From: Galbibacter pacificus
GTDB lineage: Bacteria > Bacteroidota > Bacteroidia > Flavobacteriales > Flavobacteriaceae
Length of the DNA: 64,000 nt
Direction of reading: 5' to 3'
Assembly (NCBI RefSeq): GCF_029603155.1
Contig: NZ_JAPMUA010000001.1
Location: 930,001-994,000 of the forward strand
Both the position numbers and the translations under genes were made by a program. Each line of letters starts with the position of its first letter. Within the stretch, counting starts at the first letter, position 1. Under the pieces are notes generated by a model. That model did not search any database. It was given only the letters and a program-made list of their open reading frames with translations, and was not told the origin of the DNA. This document shows, piece by piece, positions 51,947 to 60,180 of this stretch.

Positions 51947-53272
51947 ATGAACATTATTAAAGAAATAGCAAGGGGATTTTCGTTGGGGGTATTGATTTTT
52001 CTCATTATAGGGATTATCAATTATTTAAACGGTACTCCTGTTGAATTCGACCACACTTTTATAACCAGCTTTCTGTACAACCAGCTTTACACCATTGTTT
52101 TGTATACCGCCAACACAATTTTGATAAAGCTTTTGTTCAAGAGGTACGGGAAAGAGCTGTATACGCTCAAAAACATTTGGATTTTTTTAGTGGGCTCGGG
52201 CGTGGTAACCTTTATCTGCCTTTTCTTTATTAACCTTTTTATAAAAACGGTCATCGGGGGAACATCGGTTGCGACGTTTATTTCAAACGAAGAAATTTCG
52301 GATTACATACAGCCTTTGGTCATATCGTTTATCATTGCGGTACTGTTCTCGGCCTTTTTTTACTACCGGAAAAGGCAAGAATCTAAGGTAAAGGAGCAAA
52401 AAGTAATTGCTGGAAGGGCCACGGCACAGTTTGATGCCTTAAAGAACCAACTGGACCCCCATTTTTTGTTCAATAGTTTAAATGTACTTACAAGTTTGAT
52501 CGACGAGAACCCGGATGCCGCCCAAAAATTTACCACCGCCCTCTCCAAAGTATACAGGTATGTACTGGAACAAAAGAACAAAGAGCTGGTAACGGTGGCC
52601 GAGGAGATAAGTTTCTCCAATACCTACATGAGCTTGCTTAAAATGCGGTTTGAAGACAGTATTATCTTTAATGTTTCTGAAGGATTACTGGAGAACGAGG
52701 CCAAAGTAGTGCCCCTATCCTTGCAGTTATTGCTCGAAAACGCCGTAAAGCACAATCAGGTAAACCCTAAAAAGCCATTGCAGATCAATATATACCAAGA
52801 CCACGGTTATTTGGTAATAAGCAACCGGTTGCAACCTAAAGAAGTAGTTAAAAAAAGCAGCGGCGTTGGCCTGTTCAACATTAAACAGCGCTACAACTTG
52901 CTAACAACCAGAAAAGTACTTATAGAACAGGATACAGAACAATTTAGTGTAAAAATACCTATGTTAACCAAACAAATTTCAACAATGACAATACAAGAAG
53001 ATTACATACGGGACAAGCGTTACAAGCGTGCCAAGGAGCGCGTAGACGCCATTAAGGGTTTTTATGGCAATTTAACCGCCTATATAATTGTAATACCCTG
53101 CCTTGCATGGCTTAACTACCAAACAACCAGTTTTCCATGGATTATATTTCCAACGCTGGGCTGGGGCTTCGGGATATTAATGCATGCAATGGAAGCCTAT
53201 GGCTACAACCCATTGTGGGGCAAACGGTGGGAAGAAAGAAAAATCAAGGAACTAATGGAAAAAGATATTTAA
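51947..53272 (+). CDS. LytS/YehU-type sensor histidine kinase fused to a 2TM domain
   Basis: 441 residues from the Met at 51947. An earlier in-frame Met at 51875 overlaps the small ORF and adds an unlikely basic leader. Four membrane helices (about 10-130) precede the His_kinase domain with the phosphoacceptor His172 in LDPHFLFNSLNVL, and the ATPase part with LLLENAVKHNQ and SSGVGLFNIKQRY. The kinase would normally end at FSVKIPML (about 340). Here it continues in frame into MTIQEDYI and a complete 2TM domain (about 347-441). That domain has the same layout as the two stand-alone proteins that follow. It is paired with the LytTR regulator at 53941. Confidence 0.9.
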   Translation: MNIIKEIARGFSLGVLIFLIIGIINYLNGTPVEFDHTFITSFLYNQLYTIVLYTANTILIKLLFKRYGKELYTLKNIWIFLVGSGVVTFICLFFINLFIKTVIGGTSVATFISNEEISDYIQPLVISFIIAVLFSAFFYYRKRQESKVKEQKVIAGRATAQFDALKNQLDPHFLFNSLNVLTSLIDENPDAAQKFTTALSKVYRYVLEQKNKELVTVAEEISFSNTYMSLLKMRFEDSIIFNVSEGLLENEAKVVPLSLQLLLENAVKHNQVNPKKPLQINIYQDHGYLVISNRLQPKEVVKKSSGVGLFNIKQRYNLLTTRKVLIEQDTEQFSVKIPMLTKQISTMTIQEDYIRDKRYKRAKERVDAIKGFYGNLTAYIIVIPCLAWLNYQTTSFPWIIFPTLGWGFGILMHAMEAYGYNPLWGKRWEERKIKELMEKDI

Positions 53273-53286
53273 AAGTAGAGACGGCC

Positions 53287-53598
53287 ATGGAAAATACAGA
53301 AAAGCAAAATAAGTACCTGCGCGCAAAAGAACGTGTGGAGGCAATGAAAAAGTTTTACAACAACTTAACGTCCTATATTATTGTCAATATATTTTTATTT
53401 ATAATAAATTATTGGACAAACGGTTTGTCTTACGCATGGTTTCTGTGGGTTACATGCTGGTGGGGCCTCGGGCTTCTTTTTCACGCAGCAAAGGTATTTG
53501 GTTGGAACCCTGCCTTTTCCAAAGAGTGGGAAGAACGAAAAATCAAGGAATTCATGGAAAAAGAGGAAGAAGATTACAAATCGTCCCGGTGGGAATAA
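53287..53598 (+). CDS. 2TM domain protein
   Basis: 103 residues from the Met at 53287. YLRAKERVEAMKKFYNNLTSYIIV, the WVTCWWGLGLLFHAAKVFG second helix and KEWEERKIKEFMEKEEE define the 2TM domain of Bacteroidota: two membrane helices framed by conserved amphipathic stretches. The copy is clearly related to the C-terminus of the preceding kinase. The function is unknown; probably a partner of the LytS/LytTR system. Confidence 0.88.
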   Translation: MENTEKQNKYLRAKERVEAMKKFYNNLTSYIIVNIFLFIINYWTNGLSYAWFLWVTCWWGLGLLFHAAKVFGWNPAFSKEWEERKIKEFMEKEEEDYKSSRWE

Positions 53599-53610
53599 AA
53601 CAAATATGTC

Positions 53611-53928
53611 ATGGAAGTATCTGAAAGCGAAAAATACAGAAAGGCCAAGAAAAAAGTAACCGAGCTAAAAAGCTTTTACTGGCATTTGGCAATATTTATT
53701 ATTGTAAACAGCTACATATTTGTAAGCGTATACATAGATACCTCAAACAAAGGGGAGAGTTTTTGGCATTACACAACTTTTATAACCTTTTTTTTCTGGG
53801 GAATAGGGCTCTTGATACATGGGTGGCATGCACTGTGGAAAGATTACTTTTTTACCAGGGAGTGGGAACAAAAACAAATACAGCGTTATATAAAGAAAGA
53901 CGTGCAGCAAGAAAAACGCTGGGAATAA
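53611..53928 (+). CDS. 2TM domain protein
   Basis: 105 residues. YRKAKKKVTELKSFYWHLAIFIIVNSYIF and WGIGLLIHGWHALWKDYFFTREWEQKQIQRYI repeat the 2TM layout. It is a third copy in tandem, 12 bases after the second, and more diverged. The C-terminal QQEKRWE matches the SSRWE/RWE ending of its neighbour. It precedes the LytTR regulator by 12 bases. Confidence 0.87.
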   Translation: MEVSESEKYRKAKKKVTELKSFYWHLAIFIIVNSYIFVSVYIDTSNKGESFWHYTTFITFFFWGIGLLIHGWHALWKDYFFTREWEQKQIQRYIKKDVQQEKRWE

Positions 53929-53940
53929 CAAACAATAACA

Positions 53941-54696
53941 ATGAATGTAATTATTATAGAAGACGAGGCACCATCGGCAAGACGGTTGCGCAGAATGTTG
54001 GAGCAGCTGGGTGTTAACGTAGACCAGATACTGCACTCGGTAGAAGAGTCCGTTCAATGGTTTTCCAAAAACGGGCACCCGGAACTTATTTTTCTCGACA
54101 TACAACTGTCCGATGGCCTTTCTTTCGAGATCTTCGAAACCATCAACATACAAAGCGCCGTTATATTTACCACTGCTTACGACGAGTATGCCCTACAGGC
54201 CTTCAAGCTTAACAGCATAGACTACCTGTTAAAGCCCATAGACCAGGAAGAACTAGAGAAGGCCGTGGTTAAATACAAACAATTTAAACCTTCGCAGCAT
54301 GGGGCCCAGATAGATTTTAGCGATATCAGGAAATTACTGGTAAATCCGTTGGAACGCGACTATAAAAAGCGCTTTACCGTTAAGGTGGGCCAGCATATCA
54401 AGCTTGTGCCCATTAACGATGTGGTTTGTTTTTACAGCGAGAACAAAGGCACCTACCTGCATACCAACGAGAACCGTAGCTATTTGCTGGAGACAAGCTT
54501 GGACGCGTTACAGGAAGAGCTTCATCCCGAAAAGTTCTTTCGGGTAAGCCGTAAGTTTTTTATCAATGTAGATGCGGTGAAGGATATTATTAGTTATTCC
54601 AATGCGCGCCTACAGGTTAAGCTCCATCATTTTAACGAGCAGGAGATTATTGTAAGCCGAGAGCGCGTTAAAGACTTTAAGGACTGGTTGAGCTAG
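53941..54696 (+). CDS. LytTR-family response regulator
   Basis: 251 residues. The receiver domain (about 1-120) has the phosphoacceptor Asp in LIFLDIQLSDG (about 59), preceded by the acidic IIEDEAP. The LytTR DNA-binding domain (about 140-248) has FTVKVGQHIKLVPINDVVCFYSENKG and FFRVSRKFFINVDAV. It is the last gene of the operon with the LytS-type kinase and 2TM proteins and is the expected output of that kinase. Confidence 0.95.
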   Translation: MNVIIIEDEAPSARRLRRMLEQLGVNVDQILHSVEESVQWFSKNGHPELIFLDIQLSDGLSFEIFETINIQSAVIFTTAYDEYALQAFKLNSIDYLLKPIDQEELEKAVVKYKQFKPSQHGAQIDFSDIRKLLVNPLERDYKKRFTVKVGQHIKLVPINDVVCFYSENKGTYLHTNENRSYLLETSLDALQEELHPEKFFRVSRKFFINVDAVKDIISYSNARLQVKLHHFNEQEIIVSRERVKDFKDWLS

Positions 54697-54714
54697 CATG
54701 GTTGCCCGCCGTTT

Positions 54715-54776
54715 GCACAACATACAGGGTTATATGGGCGTGCGCCCCCCTTTTACGTAGAACAGGCGGGGTTTTC
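54715..54776 (+). terminator. Nested hairpins after the LytTR operon
   Basis: CCCGCC (54715-54720) can pair with GGCGGG (54765-54770), which is followed by GTTTTCTTT. An inner GGGC-GTGC-GCCC hairpin (54736-54747) precedes CCCTTTT. Either could terminate the operon. Confidence 0.5.
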
Positions 54777-54881
54777 TTTATAAAAAAGGTTCCCGTGGAT
54801 CGATTTGTACAGGGGGATCATTAACTTTTTTGTAACTTTAACCGGAAAATCAATCAAAAACCAATCTAAAACATACTACAA

Positions 54882-55067
54882 ATGCAAAAAACTGCAAACC
54901 GCACCCTTTATTTTATCATTATCGGTATCTTTTTTCTTTCCATCCCTTCCATAGCAGACAGGTTTGTACCCGTGTCCGATATTTTTCGGGGCCTTTTTAT
55001 GGGTATCGGGGTAGGAATCCTGTTATTGGCACTTATATACAGGCGCAAGAAGACCATTGACCAATAA
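54882..55067 (+). CDS. Small two-helix membrane protein
   Basis: 61 residues: two membrane segments (about 10-25 and 38-53) and a basic C-terminus YRRKKTIDQ. It has no recognisable family. A reasonable A-rich region precedes the start. It is separate from the LytTR operon by a terminator and could lead into the alpha/beta-hydrolase gene 30 bases on. Confidence 0.55.
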   Translation: MQKTANRTLYFIIIGIFFLSIPSIADRFVPVSDIFRGLFMGIGVGILLLALIYRRKKTIDQ

Positions 55068-55097
55068 TTTTCTTTACGTACAGTTATTTTTTATACC

Positions 55098-56024
55098 ATG
55101 AAGCATACATTTTTTATCGCTATCGCATTTTTAGTGCTCATAGTTACGGCATTGCCTGCACAAAACGGCATTGATCCCGTTAAAGAGGCACAAAATTACA
55201 TAACAACTACCAGTGGTGTACGGTTGTACGTAAAAAAAGCGGGCAAGGGCCCCGTTTGTATCTTTGTTCACGGCGGGCCCGGGGCCTGGAGCAAATCGTT
55301 TGAGGACCTTGGCGGGAACAAGCTCGAAGAGCAGCTCTCCATGATCTATTTAGACCAGCGTGGGTGCGGGCGATCGGGAAATCCGGCCGATAACGATTAT
55401 TCGCTGGACAGCATGGTAGACGATATCGAGCAAGTAAGGCAAAACCTTGGCACCGAAAAGGTATATATCCTGTCGCACTCCTTTGGGGGCATCTTGGCGG
55501 TAAACTATGCAGCCAAATACCCGCAGCACGTTAAGGGGTTAATACTTGCAAACTCCACATTAAACCTTTTATATTCGGTAAACGGGCAAACCGATTATAT
55601 AAATAGCCTTTTGGGTACCAATTTTACCGCATCGGGTCCAGAAGACGTGTTCCCCACCTTTATAGAAGCCACCAAACAGCTCAACGAAGAGGGATTGGGT
55701 TATAAAAGACTGTCCGACATAGAAGAAAACGTAAAAAAAGTAGACAGTGTAGACCTTACCAGTCCAAGTACCTACCAATTTGCTCAAAATGCATTGCGTA
55801 TCGATGCTTATTTAAAAGATTATACCACCATTACGCCCAATATTTCCTGCCCTGTATTGATAATTACGGGAAAAAAGGACCATGCCATTGGGGTAGACCA
55901 CTACAAGGCATTTAAATTTCCAAATCAAGAGGTAGTTAGCATAAACGGGGGCCATATTTTGTATTTTGAAAACAATAAAGCCTTTGTAGACGCCATTTTT
56001 TCGTTTGTGGACAAGACACAATAG
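55098..56024 (+). CDS. Secreted alpha/beta-hydrolase (proline-iminopeptidase-like)
   Basis: 308 residues with a signal peptide ending LPAQN. FVHGGPGAWSKSF, LDQRGCGRSGNPADN, the nucleophile elbow SHSFGGILA (about 128), acid ITGKKDHAIG (about 255) and His in INGGHILYFE (about 282) match the S33 alpha/beta-hydrolase group. HGGPG and DQRGCGRS are the marks of proline iminopeptidase-type enzymes. Substrate unproven; export suggests envelope or extracellular peptides or esters. Confidence 0.9.
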   Translation: MKHTFFIAIAFLVLIVTALPAQNGIDPVKEAQNYITTTSGVRLYVKKAGKGPVCIFVHGGPGAWSKSFEDLGGNKLEEQLSMIYLDQRGCGRSGNPADNDYSLDSMVDDIEQVRQNLGTEKVYILSHSFGGILAVNYAAKYPQHVKGLILANSTLNLLYSVNGQTDYINSLLGTNFTASGPEDVFPTFIEATKQLNEEGLGYKRLSDIEENVKKVDSVDLTSPSTYQFAQNALRIDAYLKDYTTITPNISCPVLIITGKKDHAIGVDHYKAFKFPNQEVVSINGGHILYFENNKAFVDAIFSFVDKTQ

Positions 56025-56127
56025 AAATCCCGTCAATTTTTAGCAATATTTATTAGTAATTGACAAACAGTTGTTTCTTTTTTTCTGAAAAGGAATCAGA
56101 CAGATGCTATGCTGTCTATTTTTTTTG

Positions 56128-56391
56128 AAAAAGATAGAACTCGGCTAAAAATGTGTGCAATAAAGTTGAAAAAAATGGATGTTGGGTGCAAAAACGTGTA
56201 ATAAAGTTTAAAAAGATAAAAGAAAATTGAAAAAGATGGAAGGTAGATGCGTAGGTGTGGAAAAAAGCCAAATATAAAACCATAAACTCCTGCAAGGTCT
56301 TTTGTTTGACCTTGTAGGTCTACTTTCATCAATAAAGGTAAAAAAGATCTGAAAGGAATAGATGATGGGTGCCGCAATGTGTAAAAAAGCT
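56128..56391. repeat. Degenerate tandem repeats in a 690-base intergenic region
   Basis: At least four related units (about 56128-56170, 56170-56215, 56228-56268 and 56342-56391) share a pattern like GATGnTGGGTGC then GTGTAAnAAAG followed by A-rich spacers. They are too diverged to be recent. The last two are separated by a hairpin element. The ORFs that cross the region on the minus strand are low-complexity and not convincing. From 56392 to 56715 the DNA is AT-rich without a visible gene or motif. Confidence 0.5.
56289..56318. repeat. Palindromic CCTGCAAGGTC element
   Basis: CCTGCAAGGTC (56289-56299) and GACCTTGTAGG (56308-56318) pair with one mismatch around an 8-base loop. This type of hairpin recurs between genes in Flavobacteria from memory. 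It interrupts the tandem repeats. Confidence 0.5.
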
Positions 56392-56715
56392 GAATAGGGT
56401 AGCACATTTATTAAAATTGATATGGCATCATTTAAAACCGCTTTATAGGGTTTGAAAAGGGATGGCAATCTTCAAAAAAATAGTATCTAAATTCTTTTCC
56501 GTAGGGTATTTTACAATTTCTTCCTAGATACTTCATTTTTTGTTTAAAATTCTTCAAAAATCATCAAAATAAGAATTTTATTACGACTATACACCTAAAA
56601 ATTGGTGTATATCAATACATTAATTTTAATGTATTTCGTGTTTTTTAAGAGAATTTATAATTTTTATTATAGATTATATTTTATGTTGTCCGCAGAATTT
56701 CAAAAATAGGATATT

Positions 56716-57370
56716 ATGAAAGGAAAGAACACCCTTATGGGAAAATTGATGCAATACGGTATAGCATTGCAAAACGTAGAAAAATCAAACTACATAAAAA
56801 GAGGCCATGATGTTATCTGGTTACGACGAGAAGAAGATAAACGAAGGAAAAGTGCTGCTAAAAGGCACAGAAGATGCAACTAGGAACCAAACACGTAAAA
56901 GCATCGAGCTTTCTGCGGCTTCCAGCGAATTTAAACGCCTAAAAAAACAAGTTACCGAGTTTTATAAGGAGCAACGCGCCAAGGCCAAGATAGTTTTTGA
57001 AGAAGATGGCAACGCAATGGACGAGCTGGGGATAAACAGGCCGGTTCCTTCAAAATATGCACAGTGGCAAGATTCGGTAGCGCAGTTTTACGAAACTTTG
57101 TACACTTCTACGGCTTTGCAAAAAAAGATTGCCGGCATTGGCATCAAAAAAGAAGATATTATAAGCGCTATAGATTATGTAACGCTGTTAAAGAACAAAT
57201 ACATCGATTATATAGAAATAAAGGGTGTAAAAGAGGATGCTACCAAGGACCGCAACAAAATTTTTGACAAATTAAATCGGTGGATGCATAGTTTTTATGT
57301 TGTTGCCGAAATTCAGCTAAAAGAGCATCCGCAATTATTGGAATCGCTGGATAAAAGGGTAAAAAGTTAA
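56716..57370 (+). pseudogene. Conserved helical protein with probable one-base frameshift
   Basis: A complete 187-residue ORF runs from the Met at 56807 (MMLSGYDEKKINEGKVL). A second frame starting at 56716 (MKGKNTLMGKLMQYGIALQN) reads well up to VEKSNYIK and then becomes nonsense. Removing one A from the run of five at 56796-56800 joins the two as NYIKEAMMLSGYDEKK. That gives a protein of about 217 residues, helical and charged (KSIELSAASSEFKRLKKQV), with no signal. Either the assembly has an extra base, the gene is mutated, or the short form is used. Function unknown. Confidence 0.65.
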
Positions 57371-57436
57371 TAGTTAGCCTACATATGTGGCCCCGTGCAC
57401 AATTTTGTGGCAGTGGGGCAAAAAATTGTGCCAAAG

Positions 57437-58633
57437 CTATTCTTCGTCTATACGGTTATCGTCAAAGGCAGAGGGAAGGAGCTTTGGTATCAATTTTATA
57501 AAAATAGGGAGCAATATGGCCCCGCCGGGCAGTGCAAAAATGGCCAAGGACGGAATGGATTTAAAAATGTCCAGCAATTGTTCCTTTATTTTCCTGCGTT
57601 CCTCGTCAGAGAGATCGGTAGTGGTAGATTTTCCCAGTAAATAGATAAGTTCCTTGCTTTCGGTAAGCTCTTTTACCAAGCGTTTGCTGTTTCTTTTTAT
57701 CAATCGTTTTACCAACGTATGCGAATTGTCAAAAAACTGCATAATGGGGTGCGCGCTCTTAAAAAGCGATACGCGGTCTTTGTATTTTTCAAAAAAAATG
57801 CTCACATGGTTTATGGATTCTGTTACCATGTTGTCGTCGAGCCTTAAATCTTTGCCGGTGCCAAAGATAAATTCAGATTCCTTGTAATCTACCGAGTGAT
57901 CTTCCCAAGCGGCCAGGCATACCATGTCTATAAAGTATTTTTTTTCGGGCAAAGAGAAATCACCTTTCAATTTATCCCGGTAGGTACCGTCAAATTGTTC
58001 GTCTTCTACATTGTTGTACAGCAACGATGCGTTAAAAAGCTTGAGCAGTTGGTTATCGTTCTCGGTTTTTTCCTGTTTGGCGTTAATGGCGTGGTATGCC
58101 AGGTTAATAAGGATACTTTCCATTTTTTTGGCATGCGGGCGTAGGTTTTTGTGTCCGTTTAGGTGTTTGGTGTACATCAAAACGTCTACATACAGGAGCG
58201 AATTGGTAAGTATTTTGCTAAAATTTTTGGTAAGCAGGTTATCGAGTATATGCACGCGGTTGTGCACGATTTTTTCCAATCTTGCACTTGGTTTCTTCCC
58301 CGTAAACAGATTGTCTATAAAAGAAATCTTTTCGGCCTCAAGGTCATCATAAAAAAGCAGGACATCGTTTAAAAAATCTGTAAAATTGCCGCCATCGGCG
58401 CAATAAAACTGGTAAGTGCCATGCAAAGCCGTGAGCAGGTTAACCTTTGCCATTTCATCTTCAGAGAGATCGTTGTTGGACTGTAAAATACCCGGAATAT
58501 CCACATTGGCACCGTAAATAAAGCCAAGTTTTCTCATTTCTGTGTACAAAACCTCGGCAGAAGGATAAAGAATTTCCTTCTTTTTTACTATTGAGCCATA
58601 TTTATCGATCCAGCCTTGCGCAGAAGGATTCAT
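57437..58633 (-). CDS. LETM1-related biofilm-associated protein
   Basis: 398 residues. The C-terminal IFKSIPSLAIFALPGGAILL and PIFIKLIPKLLPSAF match the LETM1 ribosome-binding/membrane motif. The long N-terminal part (about 1-340) is helical and specific to Flavobacteria. It has one clear membrane segment at the C-terminus. Relatives are annotated as biofilm-associated; a role in ion or membrane homeostasis is suggested by LETM1 only. It converges with the preceding hypothetical gene. Confidence 0.85.
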   Translation of the reverse strand: MNPSAQGWIDKYGSIVKKKEILYPSAEVLYTEMRKLGFIYGANVDIPGILQSNNDLSEDEMAKVNLLTALHGTYQFYCADGGNFTDFLNDVLLFYDDLEAEKISFIDNLFTGKKPSARLEKIVHNRVHILDNLLTKNFSKILTNSLLYVDVLMYTKHLNGHKNLRPHAKKMESILINLAYHAINAKQEKTENDNQLLKLFNASLLYNNVEDEQFDGTYRDKLKGDFSLPEKKYFIDMVCLAAWEDHSVDYKESEFIFGTGKDLRLDDNMVTESINHVSIFFEKYKDRVSLFKSAHPIMQFFDNSHTLVKRLIKRNSKRLVKELTESKELIYLLGKSTTTDLSDEERRKIKEQLLDIFKSIPSLAIFALPGGAILLPIFIKLIPKLLPSAFDDNRIDEE

Positions 58634-58838
58634 ACTGATGAAAATTTATACTGCTAAAATACAATAGTTAATGTAAATACATAATTAAACCATAGGGATG
58701 TTTTTCTGTTTGGCATCCGTACAAAACCTATAAAAAACTTTACTTCCCGGCTTTTATTGTACAACATGCTGCCAAAAAACAGTAACGGGCCCGGCCATAG
58801 AAAATTTTTGTGCAAAAAAATAAAACCGACCTCCAACT

Positions 58839-58998
58839 TGTTACGTAAGTAGTACTGAAAGATAAGTTTTTTTGGTTAATAGCCCATTCGCTCCCGTACC
58901 AATGGGAGCAGTTGGGCTTTAATGCTCACTCGATGAGTTAAAATTTAGGTTTTTTGTTAGGTTTAAAAGCGCTTGGCTCTATATAGCTGGCGCTTTTT
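58839..58998 (+). ncRNA. Candidate small RNA with own promoter and terminator
   Basis: In the 500-base gap 58634-59132 there is a near-consensus promoter: TTG (58839-58841), 21 bases, TAAGTTTT (58863-58870). From about 58877 a two-part stem follows: AGCCCA (58881-58886) with TGGGCT (58912-58917), and GCTCCC (58890-58895) with GGGAGC (58904-58909), separated by a symmetric 3x3 internal loop. A small ACTC/GAGT hairpin comes next (58928-58938). The region ends in AAAAGCGC / GCGCTTTTT (58965-58998), a terminator-like hairpin with a U-tract. No ORF is convincing. Predicted length is about 120 bases. I see nothing in 58634-58838 or 58999-59132. Confidence 0.45.
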
Positions 58999-59132
58999 GC
59001 CGTTTGGTTGAAATATGTTGGATTTATGCCGAAAACATTAAAAAATGTTGATTTTAATGGCATTTGTGCCGGTGCATGGCAGTAGTCTTGTACATTTATG
59101 TTAATTTTATGTCTCAAGAAAACCTATATTAA

Positions 59133-60131
59133 ATGAAAAAATACAAACCCGCCGAAAACCGATACGAACAAATGCAATACCGCCGCTGCGGAAAAAGCGG
59201 AATAGACCTGCCGCTGTTATCGTTGGGATTATGGCACAACTTTGGCGATAACGACGATTTTGACAATGCCGCAAAGCTATTGCGTACTGCTTTCGACCAT
59301 GGAATTACACATTTCGACCTTGCCAACAATTATGGCCCCCCATATGGTTCTGCCGAGAAGAATTTTGGCAAAATATTTAAACGCGACTTTAAAAAATACA
59401 GAGACGAGCTCATTATCTCTACAAAGGCAGGCTGGGATATGTGGCCCGGGCCTTATGGAAATTTTGGGTCCCGCAAATATTTAATTTCCAGTTTGGACCA
59501 GTCTTTAAAAAGAATGAAACTGGACTATGTGGATATTTTTTATCATCACCGGCCCGACCCAAATACGCCATTGGAAGAAACCATGGGCGCCCTGGACCAA
59601 ATAGTACGGCAGGGAAAGGCATTATATGTTGGAATATCTCAATACAACGCCACCGATACCAAAAAAGCGGCAAAAATATTAAAAGAACAGGGCACACCGT
59701 TCTTGATTCATCAACCAAGGTACAATATGATGGACCGTTGGGTAGAAAACGGCCTTTTGGACACCTTGGACGAGGTGGGCATTGGCAGTATCGTGTTTTC
59801 TCCGCTCGAACAAGGAATTTTAACATCAAAATACCTCGGAGGGATCCCAAAAGATTCGCGGGCCGCTACCGAAGGGAGTTATCTGGACGCTTCGCGCATA
59901 AAACCCGAACTTGTTGAAAAAATACAAAAGCTCAACGATATAGCCGAAGCCCGGGGCCAAAGTCTGGCACAAATGGCAATAGCCTGGTTGCTAAAGGATG
60001 CGCGGGTAACATCGGTATTGATTGGTGCGAGCAGGGTGTCTCAGCTAAAGGATAACCTAGAAGCTATAAAGAATATAAAGTTTACCAAAACAGAATTGAA
60101 TAAAATAGATAAAATTATAGTGGATAAATAA
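59133..60131 (+). CDS. Aldo/keto reductase (YghZ/MgrA-like, glyceraldehyde-3-phosphate reductase type)
   Basis: 332 residues, a TIM barrel. The catalytic tetrad is visible: Asp in THFDLANNYG, Tyr in NNYGPPYGSAE, Lys in IISTKAGWDMW and His in IFYHHRPDP. GLWHNFGD and AIAWLLKDARVTSVLIGASRVSQLKDN mark the AKR14 (YghZ) group, known for L-glyceraldehyde-3-phosphate and methylglyoxal reduction with NADPH. It stands alone between the candidate sRNA and a bidirectional terminator. Confidence 0.93.
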   Translation: MKKYKPAENRYEQMQYRRCGKSGIDLPLLSLGLWHNFGDNDDFDNAAKLLRTAFDHGITHFDLANNYGPPYGSAEKNFGKIFKRDFKKYRDELIISTKAGWDMWPGPYGNFGSRKYLISSLDQSLKRMKLDYVDIFYHHRPDPNTPLEETMGALDQIVRQGKALYVGISQYNATDTKKAAKILKEQGTPFLIHQPRYNMMDRWVENGLLDTLDEVGIGSIVFSPLEQGILTSKYLGGIPKDSRAATEGSYLDASRIKPELVEKIQKLNDIAEARGQSLAQMAIAWLLKDARVTSVLIGASRVSQLKDNLEAIKNIKFTKTELNKIDKIIVDK

Positions 60132-60136
60132 AAACT

Positions 60137-60172
60137 AAAGCCACTGTTCATTATATTTTGGACAGTGGCTTT
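60137..60172. terminator. Bidirectional terminator
   Basis: AAAGCCACTGT (60137-60147) and ACAGTGGCTTT (60162-60172) form a perfect 11-bp stem with a 14-base loop. An A-rich flank lies on the left and a short T/A-rich flank on the right. It separates the aldo/keto reductase from the convergent C40 gene. Confidence 0.85.
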
Positions 60173-60180
60173 TAATAAGT

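Noticed and set aside
54831..54860. Second ECF promoter (TGTAAC before 54882)
   Set aside because: TGTAAC is present but no CGTC-like -10 lies 16 bases downstream.
56096..56468. Minus-strand ORFs in the 56-kb gap
   Set aside because: Products are Phe/Ser/Pro-rich without domain, and they run across degenerate repeats; more likely non-coding.
59441..59917. 158-residue plus-strand ORF
   Set aside because: It is a shifted frame inside the aldo/keto reductase gene with an Arg/Gly/Pro-rich, low-complexity product.
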